A stretch of DNA of 64,000 nt from Alectoria sarmentosa (Eukaryota > Ascomycota > Lecanoromycetes > Lecanorales > Parmeliaceae): assembly GCA_009733775.1 (NCBI GenBank), contig WOGZ01000027.1, positions 1 to 64,000 on the forward strand. The letters run 5' to 3'. Both the position numbers and the translations under genes were made by a program. Under the pieces are notes generated by a model. That model was not told where the DNA came from. It ran no database searches and saw only the letters and a program-made list of their open reading frames with translations. Of this stretch, positions 12,988 to 24,361 are shown one piece after another; within the stretch, counting starts at the first letter, position 1, and every line of letters starts with the position of its first letter.

Positions 12988-14811
12988 ATGGAAAGCTGCG
13001 CCATTCATCTTGGCCTCGTGCCCCTGATTCTCGGCGCCCGCAAACTGTTTCAAGAGTTGCTGAAAATCAGCAAATCTTTGCAGAAACGGTTCTCCGAGGT
13101 CGATGAATTAGGACATAAGCTTGCCGTGCAGCAGACCATTTTCGAGAACGGAAGCATGCTTCTGTTATACCTTGCCGCAAAGAGTCGGCAGGATGTTGAC
13201 AACATGTATGAGGACATGGAGCATCCGATATGGACGCACCAAAAGACAAATCAAGATCTGGAGGAAACGATGGCGCACTTCAAGATCCCTTGCCTACAAA
13301 CGTTGCGGCGAATTCAGAGGAACCTCATAGATTTCCGTTACCACTTGCTATTGCTGAAAGAACGAGATAAAAGGAAAGGCAATAAAAGACGGCAACTCTG
13401 GAGGGCTCAATTCTGGTCGAAATCGCCTTTGTCTGATCCAGCGGATGAATTTCCACACATTCTAAAAGACCTGAGAGATTGCAATGACATGTTTTGCACA
13501 TTCGTCCGCCAAATCGTGCAGAACGAGCCTAGAGATATATTAAGCCCACCGTCACTTTGCACTTTCGAAGACTCACGCAGTCATCGGGGGACAAGAGCTG
13601 CACAAGCATCAGATCGTCATTTTCTTTGTTTCCAGCGAGCCTCGCAAGATCTATACGAATCATTGTTTGGGATGTGGTCATGTCATGAATCGTCTGCACA
13701 TTTACTTACTATCGCCCTGGATTTCAATGACCCAAAAGTTGTAGGACCAACTTCAAGTAAAAGCATTCGATTCAGACTAAGCTTGAAAACTGCAGTATCC
13801 AGTCGAACATTCCAGCTGGCTGTTGACTCCACACAAAGCGCAAGCTGTTCCTGTCTTGGAGCCGAGGATAGTCTATACTCAAAATCATCTCACAGCAGAA
13901 TTCCAGAGAGTCAACTGGCAGACTCAGATTTGAATAGAGCAACCACACCTTCACAAGAACCACCTCAAGGTGTTTCAGCCCATGGTATTGAACGTCAAAA
14001 TCTTGGTGCCGGGACGTGTCCAAATCTACCCGAAAATGAGGTCGACGACTTACTCCAGGAAGACAAACTGTGTCTTTTGTTGGAAAATTTATCCTGCGCA
14101 ATGGAAACATATATGAGCGGTATAGGGACGCCATTCCTCGGATATTGTGATTCCGGGAGTACTGTGCAGTCCCATGCCTTTTATCTTCTTGGGCGGGGAC
14201 TTCATGGACAAGACTCGCACTCCTTAGACGACGTTTTGATGCAAGCTAAGACTCAAAGTCTCGCTATATCGCTAGAAGACAGGCTTCGCATGGCTGTATC
14301 GCTAGCAACTGGAATGCTTTACTTGAATTCGACCTCGTGGATCCCGCAAAGGTGGGGTAGCAAAGATATCATGATCCATGAAAAGCATCACAGCAAGGAC
14401 GAAATCAGACTAAAGGACCCTTTCCTCCGTGCTCAGTTGGAGGACAGTGCGATCGACTACTCCGTTTCTGAGCGGATCTCATTTACTAGTGTAAATTCAC
14501 CGTTGTTCTTTCTTGGCATAGTCCTCCTAGAGCTTGCGTTTTCGGCCCCGCTGCGCGAGCTGCAGGTGCATGAGGATTTTACTAGTGGATTGGTCCAGCG
14601 GGAAAGGGACTTATTGACCGTAATGCGTTTGAGTGAGACCGTGTCAAGAGAATTAGGTTCACGGTATGCGAAAGTCGTTCGCGTGTGTTTCTCCCAGATT
14701 TCCAGGCCTCGAGATGTTCATAACCTTCGAAAACCGGAGTTGGACGACATAATGGCCAACCACGTGGTCAAAGAGCTGGAGCGGTCATTGAGTGCGGTAA
14801 TTGTCTGTTGA
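12988..14811 (+). CDS. DUF7580-type fungal protein
   Basis: A 607-residue single-exon protein. The N-terminus (GLVPLILGARKLFQELLK), the following helical region with paired Lys/Leu stretches, and the C-terminal segment around LEDRLRMAVSLATGMLYLNS, followed by a W-IPQRWGSKDI stretch and a final SRPRDVHNL region, match the layout of the DUF7580 family. That family is abundant in Pezizomycotina and lies in the wider group of prion-inhibition or incompatibility-associated proteins. No biochemical activity is known. The ATG at 12988 is preferred over an upstream in-frame ATG at 12862 because family members start close to the GLxPL motif. It is the first gene beside the RIP block and precedes a broken NB-ARC gene; the two families often occur in the same kinds of loci. 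Confidence 0.65.
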   Translation: MESCAIHLGLVPLILGARKLFQELLKISKSLQKRFSEVDELGHKLAVQQTIFENGSMLLLYLAAKSRQDVDNMYEDMEHPIWTHQKTNQDLEETMAHFKIPCLQTLRRIQRNLIDFRYHLLLLKERDKRKGNKRRQLWRAQFWSKSPLSDPADEFPHILKDLRDCNDMFCTFVRQIVQNEPRDILSPPSLCTFEDSRSHRGTRAAQASDRHFLCFQRASQDLYESLFGMWSCHESSAHLLTIALDFNDPKVVGPTSSKSIRFRLSLKTAVSSRTFQLAVDSTQSASCSCLGAEDSLYSKSSHSRIPESQLADSDLNRATTPSQEPPQGVSAHGIERQNLGAGTCPNLPENEVDDLLQEDKLCLLLENLSCAMETYMSGIGTPFLGYCDSGSTVQSHAFYLLGRGLHGQDSHSLDDVLMQAKTQSLAISLEDRLRMAVSLATGMLYLNSTSWIPQRWGSKDIMIHEKHHSKDEIRLKDPFLRAQLEDSAIDYSVSERISFTSVNSPLFFLGIVLLELAFSAPLRELQVHEDFTSGLVQRERDLLTVMRLSETVSRELGSRYAKVVRVCFSQISRPRDVHNLRKPELDDIMANHVVKELERSLSAVIVC

Positions 14812-14919
14812 AAAAGGTAAAAAAAAATGGGCACTGATCAAGTTCATCTGCTAATGATTTTACTGCTAATCAGTGGCTACTTTTGTATCCTGTGGAAGTT
14901 TTTATAGCTGTTTCGAATA

Positions 14920-15376
14920 TAGGCTTAACTATATCGTTTTTGAGAAATTTCTGCACGAGATTGAGCGATATAATCAAAGCTCGGCGACAGCTGTGCCCCC
15001 AACACCATTCATTTTACACGGAAAAGACGAGTACGGCAAAACACAGGTTGCCATTTATTACAGTCGACGAGCTTAATTAGTCAGCAGATTTCATGCCATA
15101 CTGTGGGTGGATGCGTCACCCTCGACATCCATGGCGCGAAGCTTCATATCTATTGACGACGATCTCTTACCGGACGGATGCTACAAAACCAGTGGATATT
15201 CATCTGTACAGCTTCTCTTAAACATCATGAAGACCTGGACCCATTCTTGGCTTCTTGTCTTTGACAATATTGAAGGGCCCGTAGCATTATTAAACAAGTC
15301 AGGTGAAAAGGGCCACCTTTTCATTAGTGGACAAGCTGCTTCGGAAACCTTTGGCCATAACAACCTCTTGTTATAG
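14920..15376 (+). pseudogene. NB-ARC (NLR-type) ATPase remnant
   Basis: Reading one frame gives three consecutive NB-ARC signatures. First is a P-loop-like ILHGKDEYGKTQVAIYY (Gly-Lys-Thr present, but D-E-Y replaces the usual G-G-x). Next is FHAILWVDASPSTSMARSF, the strand-2 region of fungal STAND NTPases. Last is WTHSWLLVFDNIEG, a Walker B-type strand with aspartate. An in-frame TAA at 15074-15076 separates the first from the second, and the frame closes at 15376 before the expected ARC and repeat domains. No start codon or C-terminal repeats can be assigned. Scattered coding-like peptide continues to about 15,840 without a recognisable family. This is a decayed NLR-type gene directly downstream of the DUF7580 gene. 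Confidence 0.6.
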
Positions 15377-15957
15377 CTTTGGCTGGGGCGTCGATCTGAG
15401 CAACGAAGATCGACTCCTCGCAATAGCCTCAATGGCGATTGTCTTGAAAAATGTCAAAAATGAGTCCTCGCAAACGTTGGAACTGCGCTTTCTACACTTC
15501 GCAGTAGTGTATTGAAACAGAGCCTTCACAGCTTCTGGAAGTACCGTATGAGATGGAACACATAGCAGTAATGCTTCTTGCGTTGAAACCTCATTGCTTG
15601 TCATGCAGGCTGTAATCACACGTAAGAGTCATTGGGAGAAAGCGGTGCAGCAAAGCGAGTCACTACTCAGCTGGAAGCTTAAGTGTAGAGCCTCTCCATG
15701 GTTTCATATAGAATGGGTGCCATGAGATTTGTGGAAGGAAGCCTTCTTATCTAGGCTCTGTCAAATTTGAAGCCGAGAAAGTCGAATTATTATGGTGAAT
15801 TAAAGAAGGAAAGGGAGGATATCAAAAAGCTTTGGGATAGAGAAAGGGCAGCACGTGAAATCGAACTTCGCTACATGTAACGGATATATGTCGCTCGATG
15901 CCATGCAATCACCGCACGCAATTTATCAATCACGAATAACATGCTCCCAACGTCTCG

Positions 15958-16371
15958 TCATGGGTGGGAACCCAATCCTATCTCCGTTGAAACGGTTTTC
16001 CTCCTTCCCAGCGTCTCATCGCCCTCTCCCACCACCCTGCTCCCACCATTCTCCTCATCCATCTGCAGGTCGGCGCCAAGGTCCAAACTATCTGCAATGG
16101 TCTGTGTCCTCTTCTTCTCTTTCTCCGTGCCTACGACACCCTCCTCCGCAGCCTTTGCGCCAAAGGGTCTTGATCTCTTTCGGCGCTTCGATTTTTGCTT
16201 GGCTGTAGGTGGGCCTTTGGGGAGGGAGTTTGAGGGAGACGTGGTCATTGAAGAGGTGGGCATGGTGGCGGCTTCGTCGTAGATGGTAGTAAGGGTTGGG
16301 GCGGCGCCTGGCGGGTTTAAAGGGGCAGTAGAGGGATTGATGCGTAGGAAGCCTGCTTTGCTGTGAGGCAT
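15958..16371 (-). CDS. Small basic hypothetical protein
   Basis: A 137-residue open frame on the minus strand starting MPHSKAGFLRINPST. It is rich in Ser, Thr, Pro and Lys, with a basic cluster KQKSKRRKRSRPF around residues 57-70 that could be a nuclear localisation signal, and an acidic patch MDEEN near residue 102. An in-frame ATG 33 bases upstream is possible but has weaker context. I do not recognise the family. The amino-acid make-up looks like a disordered nuclear protein rather than random translation, but there is no homology evidence. Confidence 0.35.
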   Translation of the reverse strand: MPHSKAGFLRINPSTAPLNPPGAAPTLTTIYDEAATMPTSSMTTSPSNSLPKGPPTAKQKSKRRKRSRPFGAKAAEEGVVGTEKEKKRTQTIADSLDLGADLQMDEENGGSRVVGEGDETLGRRKTVSTEIGLGSHP

Positions 16372-16404
16372 GGTCTTTGTGTGAGAAGTGGCAGGCTTAC
16401 ACAT

Positions 16405-19296
16405 GGCTTCAGAGCCTCGCGGACAAGGTCAGATCCAGTCCAGATGCTCGCATATGACGCTGATACGCTTGGATGTAATTGGAAAACATCAAGATAAATG
16501 ACGACGGACCAAGCAGGGATGTTAATCCTTTACAGCATCAAGCGGATGGAACAAATAATAGAGCAATTTGCGTGTCAGGTGGCAGCTGGGTTCAAGAAAC
16601 GAGGCTTCTGAGATGGACGTGGAAAAGTTGTTATTCATAGTCTCCTCACATGAGACGCGGGCATGATGTTCAGGGAGGACGTTGAGAGGTTTGAGGATCG
16701 CAAGCTTCCGTGGTTGACATGATGGATAGAGTAGGCGCTGCTGCTGCACTCAGCTCGAGTCGGTCTTTGAAGGTTTGCGGCTGAGGAAGCGCAAAGGGGA
16801 AAGAGAGGTGGCATTAAGTGGCACGGACCACGCTTGACATATCGATGGAGTAAAGTACCATGCATATGTACGGAGGGTGCAAGCAAAGTCCTGAACATGC
16901 CAAGAAAAGGGTCCAGATGTCGGATACTTGGCCACACTCTTGAATGGGGCTCGAGCACCCTACACACAGTCTCACAAAGGTTCCTAGAAATTCAATGGAT
17001 GCGCTCCCAAAGAGTACCTTAGTTCTAGGGCTCCCCACAGCAGGGCAGCCTTCCGAAATTAGGGTTAGGGCTGGAGCTAGCTCTGCTCAGGATTTTGGGT
17101 GCCGACCTCCGTAGTCGGAACATCGATGTTTTATTGAAGCTTCTATTCGTACTCAAGGCTCGGAGAATTCTGATGATTGAGGTGGTTGATGGCTCACTAG
17201 CTTGTAGATCAAAGGTTCACCACTGCCATCGGGCTATTGTATTTGTGCAAGCCTGATGTCTTGGCATCGTCATTGATTCCTTGTGGCCACTGCCGGCTGG
17301 CCAGGAAGACCTCAAATTCAATCAATGTTTCGGCCAGACACGAGTCGAAGCTGATACAGTTGGAGCATCGATTGCCTCGAATGAACATACCTATTGCTCC
17401 TCGTCCGCAACGTCCATTTGGCGCCCAAGAGAACAAGGCCAACGTGCATGAATAAGTTTGCCTTTTCTCCCGAGTCCCGCTTCTCGCTTCTGAGCCAGGT
17501 TGGTATCTATCGAGATTCGAGAGTCATAGAGCCTGATACGGTCGAGACCCGGAGAAGACATGAGGTGTATATCCTGTGGAACGTTGTGCTTAGCCGTCGG
17601 GAAGAGCTTCCACAGAGCGAAGATGCAACCTAATAGGCCATATCGCCGCTATTTTTGACGGTCTGGAGTCCCTCTGTGGCTTCGTCTCTAGAACAGAGTT
17701 GCTGCCTCGCTTGCTGCATGATGCCGTGGCATTTCTCAGAAGCAATGGCCAGTGGCTATCCTTTTCGGCACGAATTTCCCAAACTTTCGCAATCTTGTTT
17801 CATCGACTTTCATTTATCATCTTGCATACCTGCATGCCGCATGGTGCTATACCTATCACAGTCGCCTAACGCTCTACAAAAATTTACAAGCAGAAAACAT
17901 GGCAAAACGACTCTTTGGAGACTCCAACTTGTTTTGCTGGTCCAGGCCAAGCTCGAACTGGAAAGAGGTATGATTGGAACAGCGATGTTCGGACATAAAG
18001 GACAGGTCGATTCCGATCAGTTTAAGCGACAGCTGGAACAAGCGCGTGATAAGAGCAACGGCAAGGGTAATGGAGCCTCTCAGCAAGGCCAGGATTGGTC
18101 TCCCTCATGAATGACGAGGTGTGCCTTTGATGAGGTTTGCCCTGCGGTTGATATCACCACCACCCTTCATGAGGATTCAAGGCTTGATACAGTATCACTG
18201 ACGGCCAGCTGCCTATTGTCGATGCCCAAATGTATGTATTTGGAGCTCGACGTTGCTCAGTGGGTTACACCAACCCTTCACCACTTGCCAACGGTTGTGC
18301 GGATATGGCTTCAAAAGTCAAGAGTCAAGACACTTGTTAGGCGCTTCGTGCTTTTGCTTGCAGCGCAAGGCAGATGTTACGAGTAGACTCGTCAGAGTTA
18401 GCGTTAAAAGGCTAATCTCTCGAATCGTGTTTCCAAGATTTCAACAAATGAGACATGAAAGAAAGGAGATGATGATCAATCTGAACCTTGGATCGTGACT
18501 TGCATACTCACTCACTGCAGATTCCAAATTTGCACCCTTCCGTCTCTCAAACTTGCAATAGAGAGCATGTACCGCAGGGGGGGTAACCATGCAGGGACCC
18601 TCGGTGTCGGTCAAACTTTCCCATTCGCACCCAGTAGGCAAGACGATCAATGCTTCGAGTTGAGTTCCTTGTCCAAAGTCGAAGCTCTAGGAACCTGACG
18701 CTTCTTCACTTACTCTCCGAGGGCGCCCATACATGCGAATCACAGTCGCCGTGGGGAAGCATGACCCCTTTATCGCGGAAAACGATGTTGCGTTGCCAAA
18801 GCAGCAGGCATCATGTCTACGCAGGCCCACGAATCATGCACCTTGGCAGATGCAACCTCTCAGGCATGAAATTAACCACTTCTTGTATTTCTCGCAGGGC
18901 AAGCCTATCATCTCCCTCAGGTCATGGACGAAGCAAGTCGAGGTTTTGATTTTCGATGATTCTGTGAAACCTTACGGGCCAGGGATGGGGCTACTCCATG
19001 CATGCGACGGCCATAGGTAGGTGACGGGGAATCTACTGTGAGAGGACCGCAGTGAGCAACGTAAATCTCTTCAAGATGCTACCCCAACCGCTAACGTAGT
19101 AGGTAGACAACACAACGGCGTCCTCTTCAAGTACTCCTTTCCAACAATTTACTCTCCTCACAAGTCCTTCCTCCACGCTCTAATTACTTCACACAACTAT
19201 TACGGTTCCTTCCTCACGATCTTGTGCATTGCAAGGTCTTCTCTTCCTCTTCCCTTCTTCTTCTCTACATCGTCTGAAAGGCTCACTGTTCTCACG
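16405..19296. other. 2.9-kb stretch without an intact gene
   Basis: Only short, mutually overlapping open frames are present on both strands. Frames at 17655-18110 and 18111-18386 have no recognisable motif and no plausible splice linkage. The region may hold decayed gene fragments. Two tandem TTAGGG units occur near 17,060-17,073. Confidence 0.4.
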
Positions 19297-20829
19297 ATGT
19301 TAATTCCATCATTGTTGGCCTCCACCCTTGTTGCTACCTCGGTGGTAGCGAAGTATTGCCAGAGTTTCTCGGTCCCAGTCACCATAGGTGCCCGCAACGG
19401 GGTTTTCAATGTTCCTACCTTGCGAGACAACCAAGATGCTACGACCTTCTTTGCAAATTTCACGAAACCGAAAGCAAATTTCTCCAATGAAGTTTTACTT
19501 GGGTATCAGACCATCGACAACACGTACAACATCAGTGTCAAGTTCTGTCAGCCAGACACCGGCTACGGACAAACTGTGCAGTTTCTCACCCATGGTAAGG
19601 CACATTTGGGGATTATCTCTTCGTGTTTGAGGATGCTTTTTGAGTCACGAGACCTATTGCAGGAGCAAGCTACCCATTTCACTACCCATTGCACTCCCTA
19701 ACTTGTCTTGGTACTCAAATGATTATCTACAGATGGGAATGCTGATTTCGAGATGTGCTAGGCATCGGTTTTGACAAGACGTAAGCTAACCGCCGTTTTG
19801 AAGAAATGAAATTTTGTTTACCTGCGCCATCGCAATAACAAAATTGCACGCGAACTGGACGGTACTGATATGTGGGTCATAGTTATTGGGACCTTTCTTA
19901 CAACTCCTACAACTATAGCTATATAGATCTTGCTGTTGATGAATACGGATTTTCAACACTCTCCATCGATCGTCTTGGCATCGGGAATTCTTCGATTGCG
20001 GACCCTCTCAGCATCATACAAGTTCCAATAGAACTGGCTGCTATCTATGAATTGACAATGATGCTCCGTCGTGGCGGTCTTCCAAACATCCCTCAGGCTT
20101 TCTCGAAGATTGTCCACGTCGGCCATTCCTTTGGCTCCATCCTCAGCTACAACCTGGCAGCTATGTAGAGTCTCACTTGATTTTGCCTCTCAAGTTCAGA
20201 GACCTCATAAAGACTGACAAACCATTAGGGATCCTACCGCCAGCGATGGCCTGATCCTCACAGGCTTCTCCCAGGACTCTGCTTACATAGACGCAACCTT
20301 CGACGCTTGGGCTAGCCATTTAGCTCGTAACAATCAACCCCGAAGATTTGGAGATCTCCCCACAGGGTACCTTACTTGGGCGAACGCTAGCAGCAATGAA
20401 AGAACCTTCCTTTATCCAGGTTTCTTTGACCCGGCAATCCTTCAATTCTCTGAGTCGTCTAAGGAGCCATACACTACGGGCGAGATTCTCACCCTTGGTG
20501 GTTCACCTTCTACGGTACCAGGATTCAAGGGCCCCGTCCAGGTTCTCGTCGGCAGTGAGTCTTGGACCATTTGGGGGGTGCGACCCCACTAAATTTTCAC
20601 AGATCAGGACTTCATCTTCTGTGGTGGCGACTGCTTGGCGACTGGTGACCCGGCATTGGCAGGAACATCAATCCCAGGTGAAGTAGCCAAGGCTTTCCCG
20701 GCGGCGAAGGCTTTCGAGGCCTACATTCAACCAAACACTGGGCATGCTATCAACCTGCACTACAATTCTACTGGTGCTTACAAGGCGACGCAAGAATTTC
20801 TGATTAATCACGGGTTGGGATCGACTTAA
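19297..20829 (+). CDS. Secreted alpha/beta-hydrolase
   Basis: Five exons (19297-19594, 19762-19780, 19883-20164, 20229-20554, 20603-20829) join in frame to 383 residues. Introns are GT-AG, of 167, 102, 64 and 48 bp. The second exon is only 19 bp, coding GIGFDK. Residues 1-18 (MLIPSLLASTLVATSVVA) are a likely signal peptide. The nucleophile elbow GHSFGS lies near residue 188, the oxyanion-side THGIGFDKTYWD near 99-110, a candidate acid residue in VGNQDFIFCGGDC near 310, and the catalytic His in NTGHAINLHYN near 355. Several NxS/T sites fit secretion. This is the common fungal AB_hydrolase_1 group; substrate unknown, with an esterase or lipase-like reaction inferred from the fold. It is the first well-formed gene next to the border zone. 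Confidence 0.85.
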
Positions 20830-22231
20830 TTTTTAGGGCAAGAGCAGTTGCAGTTCAGGACGTGAAGGGCAAAAAGCCCTCAGAAAATAGCTTATGAAGG
20901 CAAAAGGACGGCCTGAATTGCAGGCTTCATGATTATTTACGTGTCTGTTAGCCTTTGAAGATACCCATGTTTGTTCGAGGTTGAGTAGAGAGAGGACTGC
21001 TGACTCAAACAAAATGCTTGAAAATTAAGACGAAACCTGATGCCAAGACCTCGATTTGAATTAAATACGCAATTCTCGTCATCCCTTTCTCATCTTCAAC
21101 CACCTCATTTTCGCGTGGAATGTCATCAGCTCGTATCAGCACAATTTTCCCCACCCGCATTCATGAACATGAACATGCACATGAACATGCTATGATATCC
21201 TGTTCTCATTACGTATCAGAAGGCATTGATAGCCAAGCTTCCTCAAAAGTACACCTCACCGGAGCTTTGAGGCGGCCGGAAAGTCCTCGAGGGGTTCTTC
21301 GGCCGTCTTTCAACAACTCTACAGATGGCCTAGCCCTCAGCTTGTGTGAGGTACACTCGCTACGTCATGGCCCGATGAGCAACGTACATGGTTCATCACT
21401 CCAAACAGCAGCATCTTCACGTCGTGACTATCACTCTTTTCTGCACATCTCTTACCTCGCTTGCCTCGAACACATCCACTCAGTACTATACTTAATACAA
21501 CCTTCCAAGACACTAATCCTAGTATTTCGCACCGAAAGTAATATAGAACCCCACCTTCAACTCAGCGATCGTCATGTCCGGACTATTGCAAGCACGTTGC
21601 TTGACCAACGCGAAGCAGTACAGGAAAGCTCGCGATTCGACCACAGACGCGATTACACTGATGTAGAAAGAATCGAGGCGCTTCAAGCTTGCTCGACGAG
21701 CTCAAGTTCCAAGTGTTCAAATTGCGAGTTTATTTGGAATATGCTTCACGGGCGGGGTGTCACGTTGCGGAACGCAGTTTTCTGATTGATTGAAGCGTTC
21801 GAAGACAAGCCAAACCATCTCGCAGCGAAGAACAAGTTCAAGCAGGTTGAGAAGGAGAACCCACATCTCAAGAACGTTGACTAGTGGTGGGTTGTCTATC
21901 CTGCAGACGACGTGAATCACGCCCAGATGGATTATGAAGAGGCTTGAAAAGATCGGCTGGTAAAGCAAGGTCAGCGAAAGGTTCTGCTGTCGAACCTAGT
22001 GATCCCGGACTTCGAGACCCCTGAGCTGATACGCAGGTCCTGGATAGAGAGGATGGCAGGACATGGATGAAGTAGATGAAAGACTGGCAGCGTAGCCCGA
22101 AGAGACAGGCTGGAATCAGGGCAGACCAGAGTGCTTCAGTGTCAATTCCAAAGGGGAAGACGTTTTCAGAAGGATTCCAACGCTAGCACTAAATCACCCA
22201 ATCATACAGCACTTCTAATGCAACAATACCG
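20830..22231. other. Intergenic, low-confidence open frame
   Basis: A 221-codon plus-strand frame at 21120-21785 contains a CATGAA hexanucleotide tract (21162-21190), which translates as a His/Glu run. It lacks recognisable motifs and codon patterns typical of its neighbours. I do not call it a gene. Confidence 0.4.
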
Positions 22232-24361
22232 TCACTTCTTCGCCCTCTTCCCCCCAAAATGAGCATCCAACGTCCCCTGCCCCTTCCTCTTCCTCTTCCC
22301 CGGACTCCTGTCCTCCTGGTCACCCCCTCTCGTCTCTCCGCCCACCTCCGCCGCCTCCCTTTCATCCTGATCAAGACCCATGTCGCCACTAGCCTCCTCG
22401 CCCCTCTTCAGCCTCGTCAACTTCCCCGCCTCCTCACCGTTGATCCCATCCCTTGCGCTCGTCCCTTCCGTAGGGCCCTCAGCGCTGTCAGGAAAGAGCT
22501 CGCGCCAGGTGCCGTCTTTGACTTTGTGATTGTCACCGTACAGGTTGACGCGGTACGCGGATTTGATTGCGTCTATGCAGATGGTCCGGCGAGCATTAAA
22601 ATCGAACATTGGCTTTGGATAGACCCCTATCCCTCCCTCTTCCGTTTCCTGGCCGTCACCCTTGACTAAACAACCCGCTTTCTTCTGATCCGCCATAGGC
22701 GCTTTCCACGGTTCATAGATGAACTTGTCTGGGAAATCTTTCAACTCAGGACAAAAATGCCGCACGAAATCTCCCTTTGCGTCTGTCTTTTTAGGGAAAG
22801 CGATGGGAGAGTAACAGCGGTAAAATTGCGAATAAAAGGCTGTGCAAGAGAGCCATTGCCAATTACCGCTATTGCAGGAGACTTCGTGGTCGATGAGCCA
22901 TTCTTCGAAGACTTCGGCGCCACGCTCCCAGTCAATGTAGCAGCCGCCTCTGGTCAAGAAACAGGCAACGGCGTGGCGGCCAAGGTGGTGTATCCATCCT
23001 TCTTGTCTGAGCTGACGCATTAGGGCGTCGATCCAGGGGAAGCCTGTCTTGCCCCATTTCCAGCGATCCAACCAGGTTTCGGCTTCAGGGCTATCGATGT
23101 GGTGGTCACCGGTTATGAGACCGTTGGATGGGTCGACTTTGGAGGGTAGGTGCCAGGGTACGAATCTGCAATGGGAGTTGCTGGAGGTTTGAGCGAAGGA
23201 GTCGCCGAGAGCTGCTTGAGCTCCGAAATACATATCTCGGAAGAGAAGCTGACCGATCAGGTTGGTGGGAATGGTGCTTTGTTTGCCTTTGTACTCTTTG
23301 AGTATGTCCTTTACGCGCCAGTAGAAGAGCCGTACGCTGAGGGAGCCGAAGTGGTGGTGAGGAGAGAGCAGAGTGGTTGATTGGGGGTCGAACGCGGTAG
23401 GAGCGGTACTTGGCTTTGAAAAGGTTGCTGTATAATTTGTGTTTGAGATTATCTCATCTAGGGCCCGAAGAGCGAGTGTCTCGCCGCCGCGGTGCTGGGT
23501 TGTTGCAGGTTTGAGACCGAGTTCGGAGAGAGTAGGGACGGCAAAGTCGCCTTTGGGTCCGGCAAGATGGGTGTAGGATGTCTCCTTGTCGTCGCGCTGG
23601 ATGTCATTGAAGTCGGGCTTTGGGGAGGGTTGGGTATGCTCAAAATCGAGGGAGGTGTGGCCGAGGTTAGGTAGTGACTCAGGAGCTGGGACTGGTTTTG
23701 TGACTTCACCCAGCTTCTCTGCAGCCTGGACAGTATCAGTACAGCGCTTTTCATCTATTACCCAAGGACGACTGGCGTACACGCTGCACTTGAGTAATAC
23801 TCATGGTCGGCTTCCCTCCATTCGCCTTGACCAGCTCGTCGGGATCATATAGGGTCCTGCCCATCTTGACAATGACCTCCACTTCGGCCTCTTTCGCTTG
23901 ACTGATAACATGCTCGTCTCTTTCTCGGGCATATGCATCCGTATCCTTCTCGAAGACCAGGTGGGAGATATTCCACGCCTTGAAGAGCTTGGCAAGGACT
24001 GTCTGGGGTGCTTCCCGGAGGACTAAGAGCTTTGAATTTGGATTGAGCTTCGTGATGGATGCAGACAGGTCGGATTGGCAGTCGAGTCTAGAGAAGAGGG
24101 CATGTCAAGTCAACAAAAGAAGAAGAAGGAGAAGAAGGAGAAGAAGAAGAAGAAGAAGAAGAAGGTGAAGGAGGATGGGGCATACAGATACTGCCATCTA
24201 TTTGGGCCCACCCTTGCACGGTATACATAATGCGGATCCCAGCACCATATTGGATACAAACATTCGGGCTTCAGGTCCAGGGCAGCTTTCAGAGCGGGAG
24301 AATCATGTAATCGAAGATCGGTACGGAACCAGTAGAGGACCCTGGGCTTCGCTGGCGCCAT
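22232..24361 (-). CDS. Cryptochrome / (6-4) photolyase family
   Basis: Three exons (24186-24361, 23781-24087, 22232-23725) give 658 residues; introns are 98 and 55 bp, GT-AG. The N-terminus VLYWFRTDLRLHDSPAL is the photolyase alpha/beta domain. The FAD-binding half contains TGFPWIDALMRQL, EGWIHHLGRH, CYIDWERGAEVFEEWL and GNWQWLSCTAFYSQF, where CNSGNWQW is the flavin/Trp-rich core. These residues resemble eukaryotic (6-4) photolyases and animal-type cryptochromes, like fungal PHL1-type proteins, more than CPD photolyases. The product should be a blue-light-dependent flavoprotein for DNA repair and/or light signalling. The C-terminus (after about residue 570) is a basic, low-complexity tail ending in KRKRKGQGT, a possible nuclear signal. 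Intron 1 contains a long TTC tract. Confidence 0.9.
24117..24165. repeat. GAA/TTC microsatellite in photolyase intron 1
   Basis: About 16 GAA-type triplets, interrupted by GGA. On the coding strand they form a pyrimidine tract (TTC) occupying roughly half of the 98-bp first intron, upstream of its acceptor. Confidence 0.85.

Noticed and set aside
21120..21785. 221-codon open frame
   Set aside because: Contains a hexanucleotide microsatellite, irregular composition and no recognisable domain.
22259..22669. 136-codon plus-strand frame opposite the photolyase tail
   Set aside because: Antisense of the basic C-terminal tail; Leu/Pro repeats mirror Arg/Gly codons.
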